Assembly (NCBI GenBank): GCA_023459495.1
Contig: JAEWTL010000067.1
Span: forward strand, 1 to 21,016
Source of the DNA: Bacillota bacterium
Lineage (GTDB): Bacteria; Bacillota; Clostridia; Christensenellales; SZUA-584
Direction of reading: 5' to 3'
DNA: 21,016 nt
The notes beneath the pieces were generated by a model. It was not told where the DNA came from and ran no database searches. It saw only the letters and a program-made list of their open reading frames with translations. This document shows, piece after piece, positions 1-4,516 of this stretch (position 1 is its first letter; the number at the start of each line of letters is the position of its first letter). A program made the position numbers and the translations under genes.

Positions 1-337
1 CCCGTAGCTCGCTGACGCTCACACGCGCAGTACAGCGCCCCGCCCTGCTGCAATGCACCAGGACGGCGTAAACTCGCTGGCGCTCGCGCTAACTGCGGCA
101 TTCTGCGGCGCAAATCAGCATGATCATAGGCTGTTGGTCTGTCCTGGCTTTGCAGGGCGAAGGGATGGCCCTGTGCATCTTGGTATGTTCGTCAGCGGCT
201 GCGCCGCGCTTCGGGGCGATGTGGCCCCGCTGCTCTCAGGTATTTTCTTTCGCCCCTTCTATGCCCTGCCGGGCATTGCATGAATGTAAATATTTGTATT
301 TAACGATATTTATTTTAAAGAAAGGAGGAAAAAATAC

Positions 338-366
338 TTGATAATAGGTCAGTTCTGACCTATTAT
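338..366 (+). promoter_or_regulatory. Palindromic sigma-70-type promoter, copy 1
   Basis: The -35 TTGATA (338-343) and -10 TATTAT (361-366) are separated by exactly 17 bp, each matching the consensus at five of six bases. The arms ATAATAGGTCAG (341-352) and CTGACCTATTAT (355-366) are a perfect 12-bp inverted repeat around TT, so the spacer and the -10 box are palindromic. This fits either a dimeric-repressor operator or a hairpin in single-stranded DNA. The same unit recurs at 1009-1037 and 2336-2364. Confidence 0.8.
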
Positions 367-370
367 AAAC

Positions 371-427
371 ACATCGAGAGGGGATGGTCCCCAATCACCA
401 AAGCCGCTCAGCGGCAGGAGCTTAAAA
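371..427 (+). promoter_or_regulatory. Conserved 5' leader with two hairpins and a 13-codon upstream frame, copy 1
   Basis: Hairpin one is GGGGA-TGG-TCCCC (380-392). Hairpin two is GCCGC-TCA-GCGGC (403-415) and abuts the Shine-Dalgarno AGGAG (416-420), which is 7 nt before the ATG at 428. An ATG at 384 opens a 13-codon frame (MVPNHQSRSAAGA) that stops with TAA at 423-425, 2 nt before the gene start. The layout suggests translational coupling or attenuation, which is inference. Confidence 0.65.
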
Positions 428-751
428 ATGGAAAACCACGCCAAATTTGTTGCTACTGAAATTCTTAATCAGCTTGGTGGAAACCGCTTTATTGCTATGA
501 CAGGCGCAAAGAACTTTGCCTGTTTTGATGAAAATGGTGAGTGTGGTCTTTGCTTTCGTTTGCCTTCAAATTTTGCAATGAAGGGAATTAATTTAGTTAA
601 AATCAAATTAACATTCTCTGATACATACCTGGTGACATTTTCCCGTGTCCGTGGAGCTACAGTAAAAGAAATATCAAAATTTGATAATATTTATTGTGAT
701 CAGCTTGAATGTTTATTTAATGAACAAACCGGACTTGCAACCAGATTGTAA
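428..751 (+). CDS. Small conserved protein of mobile elements, function unknown (107 aa)
   Basis: The ATG at 428 follows AGGAG with 7 nt spacing, the same arrangement as the two sister leaders. The protein is soluble, with no signal peptide or membrane segment. The stretch GGNRFIAMTGAKNF near residues 17-31, the segment MKGINLVKIKL, and the ending DQLECLFNEQTGL resemble a small protein type I associate with phages and mobile elements. I know no function or formal domain name for it. As the first gene of a repeated control unit on the probable leading side of oriT, it may act early in the recipient, possibly against host defences. That role is inference from position only. Confidence 0.85.
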   Translation: MENHAKFVATEILNQLGGNRFIAMTGAKNFACFDENGECGLCFRLPSNFAMKGINLVKIKLTFSDTYLVTFSRVRGATVKEISKFDNIYCDQLECLFNEQTGLATRL

Positions 752-757
752 TTTTTA

Positions 758-780
758 ATATGGGGGGATTCCCCCCATAT
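758..780 (+). other. Strong intercistronic hairpin
   Basis: ATATGGGGGGA (758-768) and TCCCCCCATAT (770-780) are perfect reverse complements around one T. The hairpin lies 7 nt after the stop of the gene at 428 and directly before the AGGAGG (782-787) of the next gene. No T-run follows, so it is more likely an RNA-processing, stability or coupling element than an intrinsic terminator. Confidence 0.7.
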
Positions 781-791
781 CAGGAGGATAA

Positions 792-1001
792 ATGAAAGTT
801 CTTATTGGTAATATAAATATTGATAATTATCATATGCTGTCTGCATTAGCTGGGATTGCGGGATTTGACAGGAGCATTCAGTTTACATGTGAAATATCAG
901 CAAGTATCGAAATTATGGAGGATGATTTCGTAAATAAAGCTGGTATATTAAAGATGTTAGATGAATTTATTGAAAATGATTTTTCAATAAAGCTCGTTTA
1001 G
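792..1001 (+). CDS. Hypothetical small protein (69 aa)
   Basis: The ATG at 792 is preceded by AGGAGG (782-787), a strong Shine-Dalgarno immediately after the 758-780 hairpin. The product is a small acidic protein beginning MKVLIGNINIDNYHMLSALA, with no membrane segment, cysteine cluster or motif that I recognise. Its gene is probably cotranscribed with the one at 428, and only 7 nt separate its stop from the next promoter. Base composition is AT-rich like its neighbours. It could be one of the small accessory proteins typical of plasmid leading regions; nothing in the sequence assigns a function. Confidence 0.7.
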   Translation: MKVLIGNINIDNYHMLSALAGIAGFDRSIQFTCEISASIEIMEDDFVNKAGILKMLDEFIENDFSIKLV

Positions 1002-1008
1002 AAAATAC

Positions 1009-1037
1009 TTGATAATAGGTCATTTATGACCTATTAT
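1009..1037 (+). promoter_or_regulatory. Palindromic sigma-70-type promoter, copy 2
   Basis: TTGATA (1009-1014), 17 bp, TATTAT (1032-1037). The arms are ATAATAGGTCAT (1012-1023) and ATGACCTATTAT (1026-1037). Compared with copies 1 and 3, the innermost pair is T:A instead of G:C. Both arms changed together, so the pairing or dyad symmetry is preserved. This copy lacks the GC-rich element upstream and directly follows the stop of the gene at 792. Confidence 0.8.
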
Positions 1038-1044
1038 TAATGCA

Positions 1045-1098
1045 TTGAGAGGGGATGGTCCCCAATCGCCAAAGCCGCTCAGCGGCAGGAGATTAAAT
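1045..1098 (+). promoter_or_regulatory. Conserved 5' leader, copy 2
   Basis: It has the same two hairpins (GGGGA/TCCCC at 1051-1063 and GCCGC/GCGGC at 1074-1086). AGGAG at 1087-1091 is followed by a 7-nt spacer. The upstream frame starts at ATG 1055, encodes MVPNRQSRSAAGD, and ends with TAA at 1094-1096, 2 nt before the ATG at 1099. Confidence 0.65.
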
Positions 1099-1323
1099 AT
1101 GAAACAATCTACTTTTCCTGTTATCGTCTCTACAACTGGTCATGTGTTTTCTGTTGTGCGCGTGACGCTTTGCACAATTTGCCTTAAACATGAAAAAACA
1201 GGCGAGGCTTATGTCGTCATTTTTACAGACTGCCATAATATCCGTGATTATAAAAAGGGCGTTGTTCCGGTTCTTGGGGAGCTTTATCAGGAAGATGTCG
1301 ATTTGATTACCGGAAAAAGTTAA
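1099..1323 (+). CDS. Hypothetical small protein (74 aa)
   Basis: The start at ATG 1099 (MKQSTFPVIVST) is chosen because it sits 7 nt after AGGAG, exactly as in the sister units. A longer frame from a TTG at 1045 would run through the conserved non-coding leader, and copy 1 lacks that TTG. The product is soluble with two cysteines near the middle (TLCTICLKHE), spaced CxxC, and a following EAYVVIFTD segment. No family is recognised. It is the first gene of the second control unit. The hairpin at 1327-1347 follows its stop, and the genes at 1375 and 1625 probably belong to the same transcript. Confidence 0.75.
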   Translation: MKQSTFPVIVSTTGHVFSVVRVTLCTICLKHEKTGEAYVVIFTDCHNIRDYKKGVVPVLGELYQEDVDLITGKS

Positions 1324-1326
1324 AAG

Positions 1327-1347
1327 AAAGGGGCTATATGCCCCTTT
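1327..1347 (+). other. Intercistronic hairpin
   Basis: AAAGGGGC (1327-1334), loop TATAT, GCCCCTTT (1340-1347): a perfect 8-bp stem right after the stop at 1323. It ends in only three T, so it could be a weak terminator or an RNA-stability element before the gene at 1375. Confidence 0.65.
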
Positions 1348-1374
1348 ACTGTTAAAAGGGGAGACTATCTCAAT

Positions 1375-1635
1375 ATGAAGATAAGAAAAGGTGACAGACA
1401 ATATTATCTGAATAAAGAAGGTGATACGTTTCATCTGGTGAAGCGAGTAAAAACTTTTTCTAAGTCTGCGACTTTAGGAAAAACGAAAGCAACGGTGAAA
1501 ACTGTTGCCGATCTTGTTTTTCATGAGAAGGCATTCGACACTATCGACTTTGCCAGCGACGGATTAAGAGAGAATGATAAAGAAATTATTTTTATGATGA
1601 TTCAGGAAATGAGTGAGGGAAAAAATGCCAAATGA
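1375..1635 (+). CDS. Hypothetical basic protein paired with an HTH regulator (86 aa)
   Basis: The ATG at 1375 follows AGGGGAG at about 11 nt, somewhat far for a Shine-Dalgarno. The protein is lysine-rich in its first half (residues 1-45, including KTFSKSATLGKTKATVKT) and ends with an acidic helix-like segment (DKEIIFMMIQEM). No catalytic motif is seen. Its last 11 nt overlap the start of the HTH gene at 1625, so the two are probably translationally coupled. A short basic protein followed by an overlapping Cro/CI-type gene is the order of HigBA-like toxin-antitoxin pairs, but it does not look like a RelE/HigB fold, so that reading is weak. Confidence 0.7.
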   Translation: MKIRKGDRQYYLNKEGDTFHLVKRVKTFSKSATLGKTKATVKTVADLVFHEKAFDTIDFASDGLRENDKEIIFMMIQEMSEGKNAK

Positions 1636-1876
1636 AAACACACCAGAAAACATTAAACGTCTGCGGCAAAAAATTGGCCTGACACAGAAAGAATGTGCCG
1701 AAATATTTAGCATGAGTCCGCGTACCTGGCGTCGCAAAGAAGAACCTGTCGGAACTGTAAGCGGTACAGCACTTACACCAGTAGAGTTTAAATTTCTTCT
1801 GCTTTTAGCTGGAGAACACCCTGATTATGTACTTTGTAAAAGGAATAAAAAGAATTCTGATTCTGGAAGTAATTAA
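1625..1876 (+). CDS. Small Cro/CI-type (XRE) helix-turn-helix regulator (83 aa)
   Basis: The ATG at 1625 (MPNENTPENIKRL) is preceded by GAGGGA and overlaps the upstream stop. Residues about 7-42 form an HTH: IKRLRQKIGLTQKECAEIF, then MSPRTWRRKEEP, with the usual recognition helix after the turn. Residues about 43-75 (LTPVEFKFLLLLAGEHPDY) form a helical dimerisation-like tail. Proteins of this kind act as DNA-binding repressors or antitoxins. It is the only recognisable repressor near the three palindromic promoters, so it is a candidate to bind them; no binding evidence exists in the sequence itself. Confidence 0.8.
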   Translation: MPNENTPENIKRLRQKIGLTQKECAEIFSMSPRTWRRKEEPVGTVSGTALTPVEFKFLLLLAGEHPDYVLCKRNKKNSDSGSN

Positions 1877-1887
1877 GGAATATTAAG

Positions 1888-1989
1888 ATGAAAATAGAAT
1901 TAACGTATGACGAAATCACGGAATAAGCTACAAAAACCATAACTGAATTTATGGCTGGACTTAATAGCCCCAGTTGCATTGAACAATGA
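1888..1989 (+). pseudogene. Interrupted mini-gene (12 + 20 codons)
   Basis: ATG 1888 encodes MKIELTYDEITE and then meets TAA at 1924-1926. The same frame continues for 20 codons (ATKTITEFMAGLNSPSCIEQ) to TGA at 1987-1989. Both halves look like ordinary protein, so a point change to TAA in a roughly 33-codon gene is the simplest reading. A GGAATATTAAG stretch precedes the ATG. Alternatively, only the 12-codon peptide is made. Confidence 0.45.
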
Positions 1990-2335
1990 GCAATTGCGCC
2001 CGTAGCTCGCTGACGCTCACACGCGCAGTACAGCGCCCCGCCCTGCTGCAATGCACCAGGACGGCGTAAACTCGCTGTCGCTCGCGCTAACTGCGGCATT
2101 CTGCGGCGCAAATCAGCATGATCATGGCCTGTTGGTCTGTTCTGGCTTTGCAGGGCGAAGGGATGGCCCTGTGCATCCTGGTATGTTCGTCAGCGGCTGC
2201 GCCGCGCTTCGGGGCGATGTGGCCCCGCTGCTCCCTGGTATTTTCTTTCGCCACTTCCATGCCCTGTCGGGCATTACATGAATGTAACTGTCTGTATTTG
2301 ATGGTGTTTTTTTTGAGGAATGGAGGGAAAAATAC

Positions 2336-2364
2336 TTGATAATAGGTCAGTTCTGACCTATTAT
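2336..2364 (+). promoter_or_regulatory. Palindromic sigma-70-type promoter, copy 3
   Basis: TTGATA (2336-2341), 17 bp, TATTAT (2359-2364). The 12-bp arms at 2339-2350 and 2353-2364 are identical to copy 1. Confidence 0.8.
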
Positions 2365-2369
2365 AAACA

Positions 2370-2425
2370 CATTGGGAGGGGATGGTCCCCAACCACCAAA
2401 GCCGCTCAGCGGCAGGAGCATGAAA
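2370..2425 (+). promoter_or_regulatory. Conserved 5' leader, copy 3
   Basis: The hairpins are GGGGA/TCCCC (2378-2390) and GCCGC/GCGGC (2401-2413). AGGAG lies at 2414-2418. The upstream frame runs from ATG 2382 (MVPNHQSRSAAGA) to TGA at 2421-2423. This copy uses TGA where the other two use TAA, yet the stop sits at the same place, 2 nt before the ATG at 2426. Confidence 0.65.
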
Positions 2426-2704
2426 ATGCATTTCACAACTTTTCTAAAAAAACATTTCGATATAGAAAAAGTCGTTGGTACTTCTGATTCTGGAAATGAT
2501 ACCGAATCTATTTATGTTTATGAAAAAGGAAATGATTGCGAACCGTTGTTTATTCTGCATGAATCCTGGCTAAATGCAGAAATTAAAAAGTGTGGGGTAT
2601 GGACTATTGGCAATATATATTCCACATTGGAACACGGAAAAGAATATTCTGAACAGGAACTAATAAAAATGATTAAGGAGGGTAAAGTAATCAGCAAATA
2701 TTAA
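2426..2704 (+). CDS. Hypothetical small protein (92 aa)
   Basis: The start ATG 2426 (MHFTTFLKKHFDIEK) is preferred over ATG 2420, which lies only 1 nt from AGGAG; 2426 has the 7-nt spacing shared by all three units. The product is a soluble, mixed-charge protein with a central EPLFILHESWLNAEIKKCG segment and a lysine-rich end. No family is recognised. It is the first gene of the third control unit and is followed by a strong hairpin and the 44-codon gene at 2773. Confidence 0.75.
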   Translation: MHFTTFLKKHFDIEKVVGTSDSGNDTESIYVYEKGNDCEPLFILHESWLNAEIKKCGVWTIGNIYSTLEHGKEYSEQELIKMIKEGKVISKY

Positions 2705-2711
2705 TTTGGGG

Positions 2712-2744
2712 TTGGTAACAGGCTGTGGGGCAGCCTGTTACCAA
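2712..2744 (+). other. Very strong intercistronic hairpin
   Basis: TTGGTAACAGGCTG (2712-2725) and CAGCCTGTTACCAA (2731-2744) form a perfect 14-bp stem with loop TGGGG, 7 nt after the stop of the gene at 2426. No T-run follows, so read-through to the small gene at 2773 is possible. Confidence 0.75.
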
Positions 2745-2772
2745 ATGACAGATCATCTTTGGAGATTCTCAA

Positions 2773-2907
2773 ATGTCAGTATGTGAAATGATAGAGCTTG
2801 CAAACCGCATTGTAAATGGGGAACCTGTAAAAACACCCGCGATAGAAGCATGGATTATTAGCGAAATCATTTGGTGGGCGCATAACCGGGATAATGCTTT
2901 AGTTTGA
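2773..2907 (+). CDS. Very small hypothetical protein (44 aa)
   Basis: ATG 2773 follows TGGAG (2760-2764) at 8 nt. The 44 codons begin MSVCEMIELANRIVNGEPVK and end with a tryptophan-containing helix (AWIISEIIWWAHNRDNALV). The stop is TGA at 2905-2907, and a terminator-like hairpin follows at 2918. The composition (helical and amphipathic with a WW pair) looks protein-like. No function is known to me. It closes the third unit, between two hairpins. Confidence 0.6.
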   Translation: MSVCEMIELANRIVNGEPVKTPAIEAWIISEIIWWAHNRDNALV

Positions 2908-2917
2908 GTCATATATG

Positions 2918-2943
2918 GGGAGAGTGTCATGCTCTCCCTTTCT
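2918..2943 (+). terminator. Probable terminator of the small-gene block
   Basis: GGGAGAG (2918-2924), loop TGTCATG, CTCTCCC (2932-2938), then TTTCTT. The stem plus T-rich tail follows the 44-codon gene and ends the + strand block. Confidence 0.6.
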
Positions 2944-2974
2944 TATTGTGTAGCGCGTTGTATTACATAGTTAG

Positions 2975-3012
2975 CTTTACGTTGTAAAGATTTTGTTGTC
3001 TTTACAGTGTGG
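2975..3012. repeat. Paired CTTTAC-type palindromic repeat, module A
   Basis: CTTTAC-GTT-GTAAAG (2975-2989) is followed, 25 nt start to start, by CTTTACAGTGTGGT (from 3000). Related modules lie at 3576-3615 and 3715-3752 with the same 25-nt spacing. The 12-mer GCGTTGTATTAC at 2955-2966 recurs at 3083-3094. Confidence 0.7.
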
Positions 3013-3016
3013 TGCG

Positions 3017-3072
3017 TTTTCCGGCGGTTGCGCTGCGCTTAGGGGTATGTGGCTTCGATGATCCAGGGTATT
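3017..3072. repeat. Degenerate remnant of the GC-rich repeated element
   Basis: The segment GGCGGTTGCGCTGCGCTTAG and following bases align with about 197-250 of the 427-bp repeat (and 2195-2248), through ATGTGGC to GGTATTT. By eye about 70 percent of positions match, with one small gap. It looks like a decayed third copy lacking the promoter and leader. Confidence 0.5.
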
Positions 3073-3090
3073 TCGACGTAATGCGTTGTA

Positions 3091-3534
3091 TTACGATGTA
3101 TACTCTTTAATTGCTTGCAATCTCTTTTCACGTTCGTTGCTTTGTTGGGCCTTTTCCAGTTGGCTGTATATGTACTCTTCATCTTTACCCGTGAGTATTG
3201 AGCCGGAGAGCAGACGATTAATAACTATACGTTTAATTTCTGGGTAATCTTTGGTTTTATCGAGTATGGACAATATGTGGTCACTGCTAAGAATTATCCC
3301 ACTCCATGAGTCTAAATAGCTCTTAAAAATCACAATCATAAACACACCGAAAAGCATTATGATGATTGTTACCACATTAATGCTAAACGTTGATATAAAG
3401 GTATACGCGGCCACACCAATTATTGCTAAACAGAGACATAAATAAATGAAACCGATTTTGTTGCGTTGCTTTTTTTCTGCACGATCATGATCATCTATGA
3501 TTTCCAGTATCTTTTCTGGGATTAGTTGAGTCAT
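3091..3534 (-). CDS. Two-pass inner-membrane protein, unknown function (147 aa)
   Basis: ATG at 3534 is preceded on its strand by AAGGAAAGAAA, a good Shine-Dalgarno. A charged N-terminus (residues 1-27, EIIDDHDRAEKKQRNK) is followed by two hydrophobic segments at about 28-49 and 53-72. A soluble tail of about 75 residues ends in a charged helix (EREKRLQAIKEY). Both termini probably face the cytoplasm. The gene runs opposite to its neighbours and sits between repeat modules A and B, which may regulate it. Surface exclusion or immunity-type roles fit the topology, but no motif supports them. Confidence 0.8.
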   Translation of the reverse strand: MTQLIPEKILEIIDDHDRAEKKQRNKIGFIYLCLCLAIIGVAAYTFISTFSINVVTIIIMLFGVFMIVIFKSYLDSWSGIILSSDHILSILDKTKDYPEIKRIVINRLLSGSILTGKDEEYIYSQLEKAQQSNEREKRLQAIKEYTS

Positions 3535-3575
3535 TTTCTTTCCTTATTTGGGACACGGAGTGTTTAATTACATAG

Positions 3576-3615
3576 CTTTACATTGTAAATCTATGTTTGT
3601 CTTTACGATGTAAAT
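3576..3615. repeat. Paired CTTTAC-type palindromic repeat, module B
   Basis: CTTTACATTGTAAAT (3576-3590) and CTTTACGATGTAAAT (3601-3615) lie 25 nt apart start to start, just upstream of the minus-strand gene ending at 3091. A separate perfect inverted repeat, ATATAGTA/TACTATAT, lies at 3652-3670. Confidence 0.7.
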
Positions 3616-3714
3616 GATGAGATGTGCAGTTAAAAGTGTCAATCAGATATCATATAGTAAAATACTATATTATTTTCTATGTATCACATACACAGCGATA
3701 AAACTGGATAAATG

Positions 3715-3752
3715 ACTTACACTGTAAAGATTGAGCTGTCTTTACAGTGTGG
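3715..3752. repeat. Paired CTTTAC-type palindromic repeat, module C
   Basis: ACTTACACTGTAAAG (3715-3729) is followed 25 nt later by CTTTACAGTGTGG (3740-3752). The second half-site is identical to that of module A. It lies 27 bp upstream of the hicA promoter -35 box. Confidence 0.7.
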
Positions 3753-3778
3753 TTCATAATTCATACGAATGAAATAAT

Positions 3779-3807
3779 TTGCCCTTGTGTGTATGCGTGT
3801 GTATAAT
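3779..3807 (+). promoter_or_regulatory. Sigma-70 promoter of hicAB
   Basis: TTGCCC (3779-3784), 17-bp spacer rich in TG repeats, then a perfect TATAAT (3802-3807), 23 bp before the hicA ATG. Module C just upstream could be an operator. Confidence 0.7.
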
Positions 3808-3830
3808 TATCCTCAGGTTAGGGAGGACAT

Positions 3831-4013
3831 ATGAAATCTGCTGACCTGTTGAAAGAACTGATAGCTGCTGGTTGCGAGTTGAAACGGCATAAGGCAAGCA
3901 GTCACCAGATATGGTGGTCGCCAATAACAGGAAAAACTTTTCCTGTTCCTCATCCTAAAAAGGACTTGCCGCTAGGTACTGTCAGATCGATCAAAAAAAT
4001 GGCGGGGATTTAA
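3831..4013 (+). CDS. hicA: HicA-type mRNA interferase toxin
   Basis: HicA toxins are ribosome-independent ribonucleases of about 60 residues with a double-stranded-RNA-binding-like fold. This one is 60 residues, begins MKSADLLKELIAAGCELKRH, and carries the family's SSH segment with the probable catalytic His at residue 25 (KASSHQIWW). It also has the PHPKKDLPLGTVRSIKKMAG ending typical of HicA. ATG 3831 follows GGGAGG. The gene is the first of a two-gene operon with hicB and would act as plasmid-maintenance poison. A perfect hairpin covers its stop codon. Confidence 0.93.
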   Translation: MKSADLLKELIAAGCELKRHKASSHQIWWSPITGKTFPVPHPKKDLPLGTVRSIKKMAGI

Positions 4014-4021
4014 TCCCCGCC
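4001..4021 (+). other. Hairpin across the hicA stop codon
   Basis: GGCGGGGATT (4001-4010) and AATCCCCGCC (4012-4021) are perfect reverse complements around T 4011. The hairpin spans the last hicA codons and the stop, 7 nt before the hicB Shine-Dalgarno GGAGG (4028-4032). It may set the hicA:hicB ratio by attenuation or RNA processing. Confidence 0.65.
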
Positions 4022-4037
4022 GACTTTGGAGGTAGCC

Positions 4038-4475
4038 ATGTTCTTTTCTGTTGGTGTCGAAACACCGAAAGATGATCATACAGCATACGGTATCACCGTT
4101 CCGGTTTTTGATTGCTTTGATTTTGGATGTGTTTCTGCTGCTGATTCTCAGGCAGAAATACCCGCAATGGCGCGTGAAGCGATATTAGCAATCGTGGAAG
4201 AGATGGTAATAAGCGGTGCTCATTCTGTTGATGATATTCATGATGAAGGGTGTTTGACTTATTCCGTCAACCCAAATTATAACCACTGTGATAGCTGGTT
4301 TGTAATTGATGTTGATTTGTCAGAAATTGAGGGCAAACAACAACGTATTAATATTTCATTGCCTGATGTATTGATTCGTCGTATTGATGGATATGTGAGA
4401 GAAAGTGGCGGCGTATACAAAGATCGTAGCCATTTTCTGGCTCAGGCGGCACGTCATGAACTTGCATATAAATAA
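4038..4475 (+). CDS. hicB: HicB-type antitoxin and autorepressor (145 aa)
   Basis: The start ATG 4038 (MFFSVGVETPKDDHTAYG) lies 5 nt after GGAGG; a TTG at 4026 is inside the spacer and is not used here. Residues about 1-100 form the HicB partial-RNase-H-like domain that covers HicA (AYGITVPVFDCFDFGCVSAAD, EIPAMAREAILAIVEEM). Residues about 100-145 form a ribbon-helix-helix DNA-binding domain (QQRINISLPDVLIRRID, then DRSHFLAQAARHELA), expected to bind the hicA promoter. The gene ends 4 nt before a strong terminator. Sequence and order are canonical for hicAB. Confidence 0.93.
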   Translation: MFFSVGVETPKDDHTAYGITVPVFDCFDFGCVSAADSQAEIPAMAREAILAIVEEMVISGAHSVDDIHDEGCLTYSVNPNYNHCDSWFVIDVDLSEIEGKQQRINISLPDVLIRRIDGYVRESGGVYKDRSHFLAQAARHELAYK

Positions 4476-4479
4476 AACT

Positions 4480-4507
4480 ATCCCCGCGTTGTGCGGGGAT
4501 TTTTTTT
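4480..4507 (+). terminator. Rho-independent terminator of hicAB
   Basis: TCCCCGC (4481-4487), loop GTTGT, GCGGGGA (4493-4499), followed by eight T (4500-4507). Confidence 0.9.
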
Positions 4508-4516
4508 GATAGCTAA

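Larger units (their letters stand above)
1..427 (+). repeat. 427-bp direct repeat, copy 1: GC-rich element plus promoter and leader
   Basis: This stretch matches 1999-2425 at a constant offset of 1998 with no visible indel and roughly nine of ten bases identical by eye. It may extend left of the window. Bases 1-290 are GC-rich and structured. One example is the hairpin ATGCCC/GGGCAT at 261-276; others include GGGGC/GCCCC around 215-230. The rest is AT-rich and carries the promoter (338-366) and leader (371-427) of the gene at 428. No convincing gene lies inside: the open frames have no ribosome-binding sites. By position and structure it resembles the ssi/Frpo-type single-strand elements of F and ColIb-P9 leading regions, which is inference. 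Confidence 0.85.
1999..2425 (+). repeat. 427-bp direct repeat, copy 2
   Basis: It matches 1-427 position for position. Divergence is concentrated in the AT-rich stretch around 2280-2330, while the promoter palindrome and leader are nearly identical. The hairpin ATGCCC/GGGCAT reappears at 2259-2274 with a loop change only. The two copies bracket the genes at 428-1876 and could recombine. Confidence 0.85.

Noticed and set aside
53..341. Open frames of 73-76 codons in the GC-rich repeat, present in both copies (53-283, 120-341; 2051-2281, 2118-2339)
   Set aside because: They have no ribosome-binding sites, and their overlap in two frames fits a GC-rich structured non-coding element. Presence in both copies follows from the DNA repeat itself.
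1..427. Insertion sequence or transposon end in the 427-bp repeats
   Set aside because: There is no transposase, terminal inverted repeat or target duplication, and the repeats carry functional promoters and leaders in the same orientation.
1045..1098. N-terminal extension of the gene at 1099 (and likewise 2372-2425) from a TTG start
   Set aside because: The extension is the conserved leader with hairpins. Copy 1 has no TTG there, and the ATG 7 nt after AGGAG fits all three units.
1093..1434. 113-codon minus-strand frame over the genes at 1099 and 1375
   Set aside because: It is antisense to two better-supported genes with ribosome sites and has no Shine-Dalgarno or protein-like pattern.
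2087..2431. 114-codon minus-strand frame across repeat copy 2
   Set aside because: It runs antisense through the promoter, leader and GC-rich repeat, with no supporting start signals.
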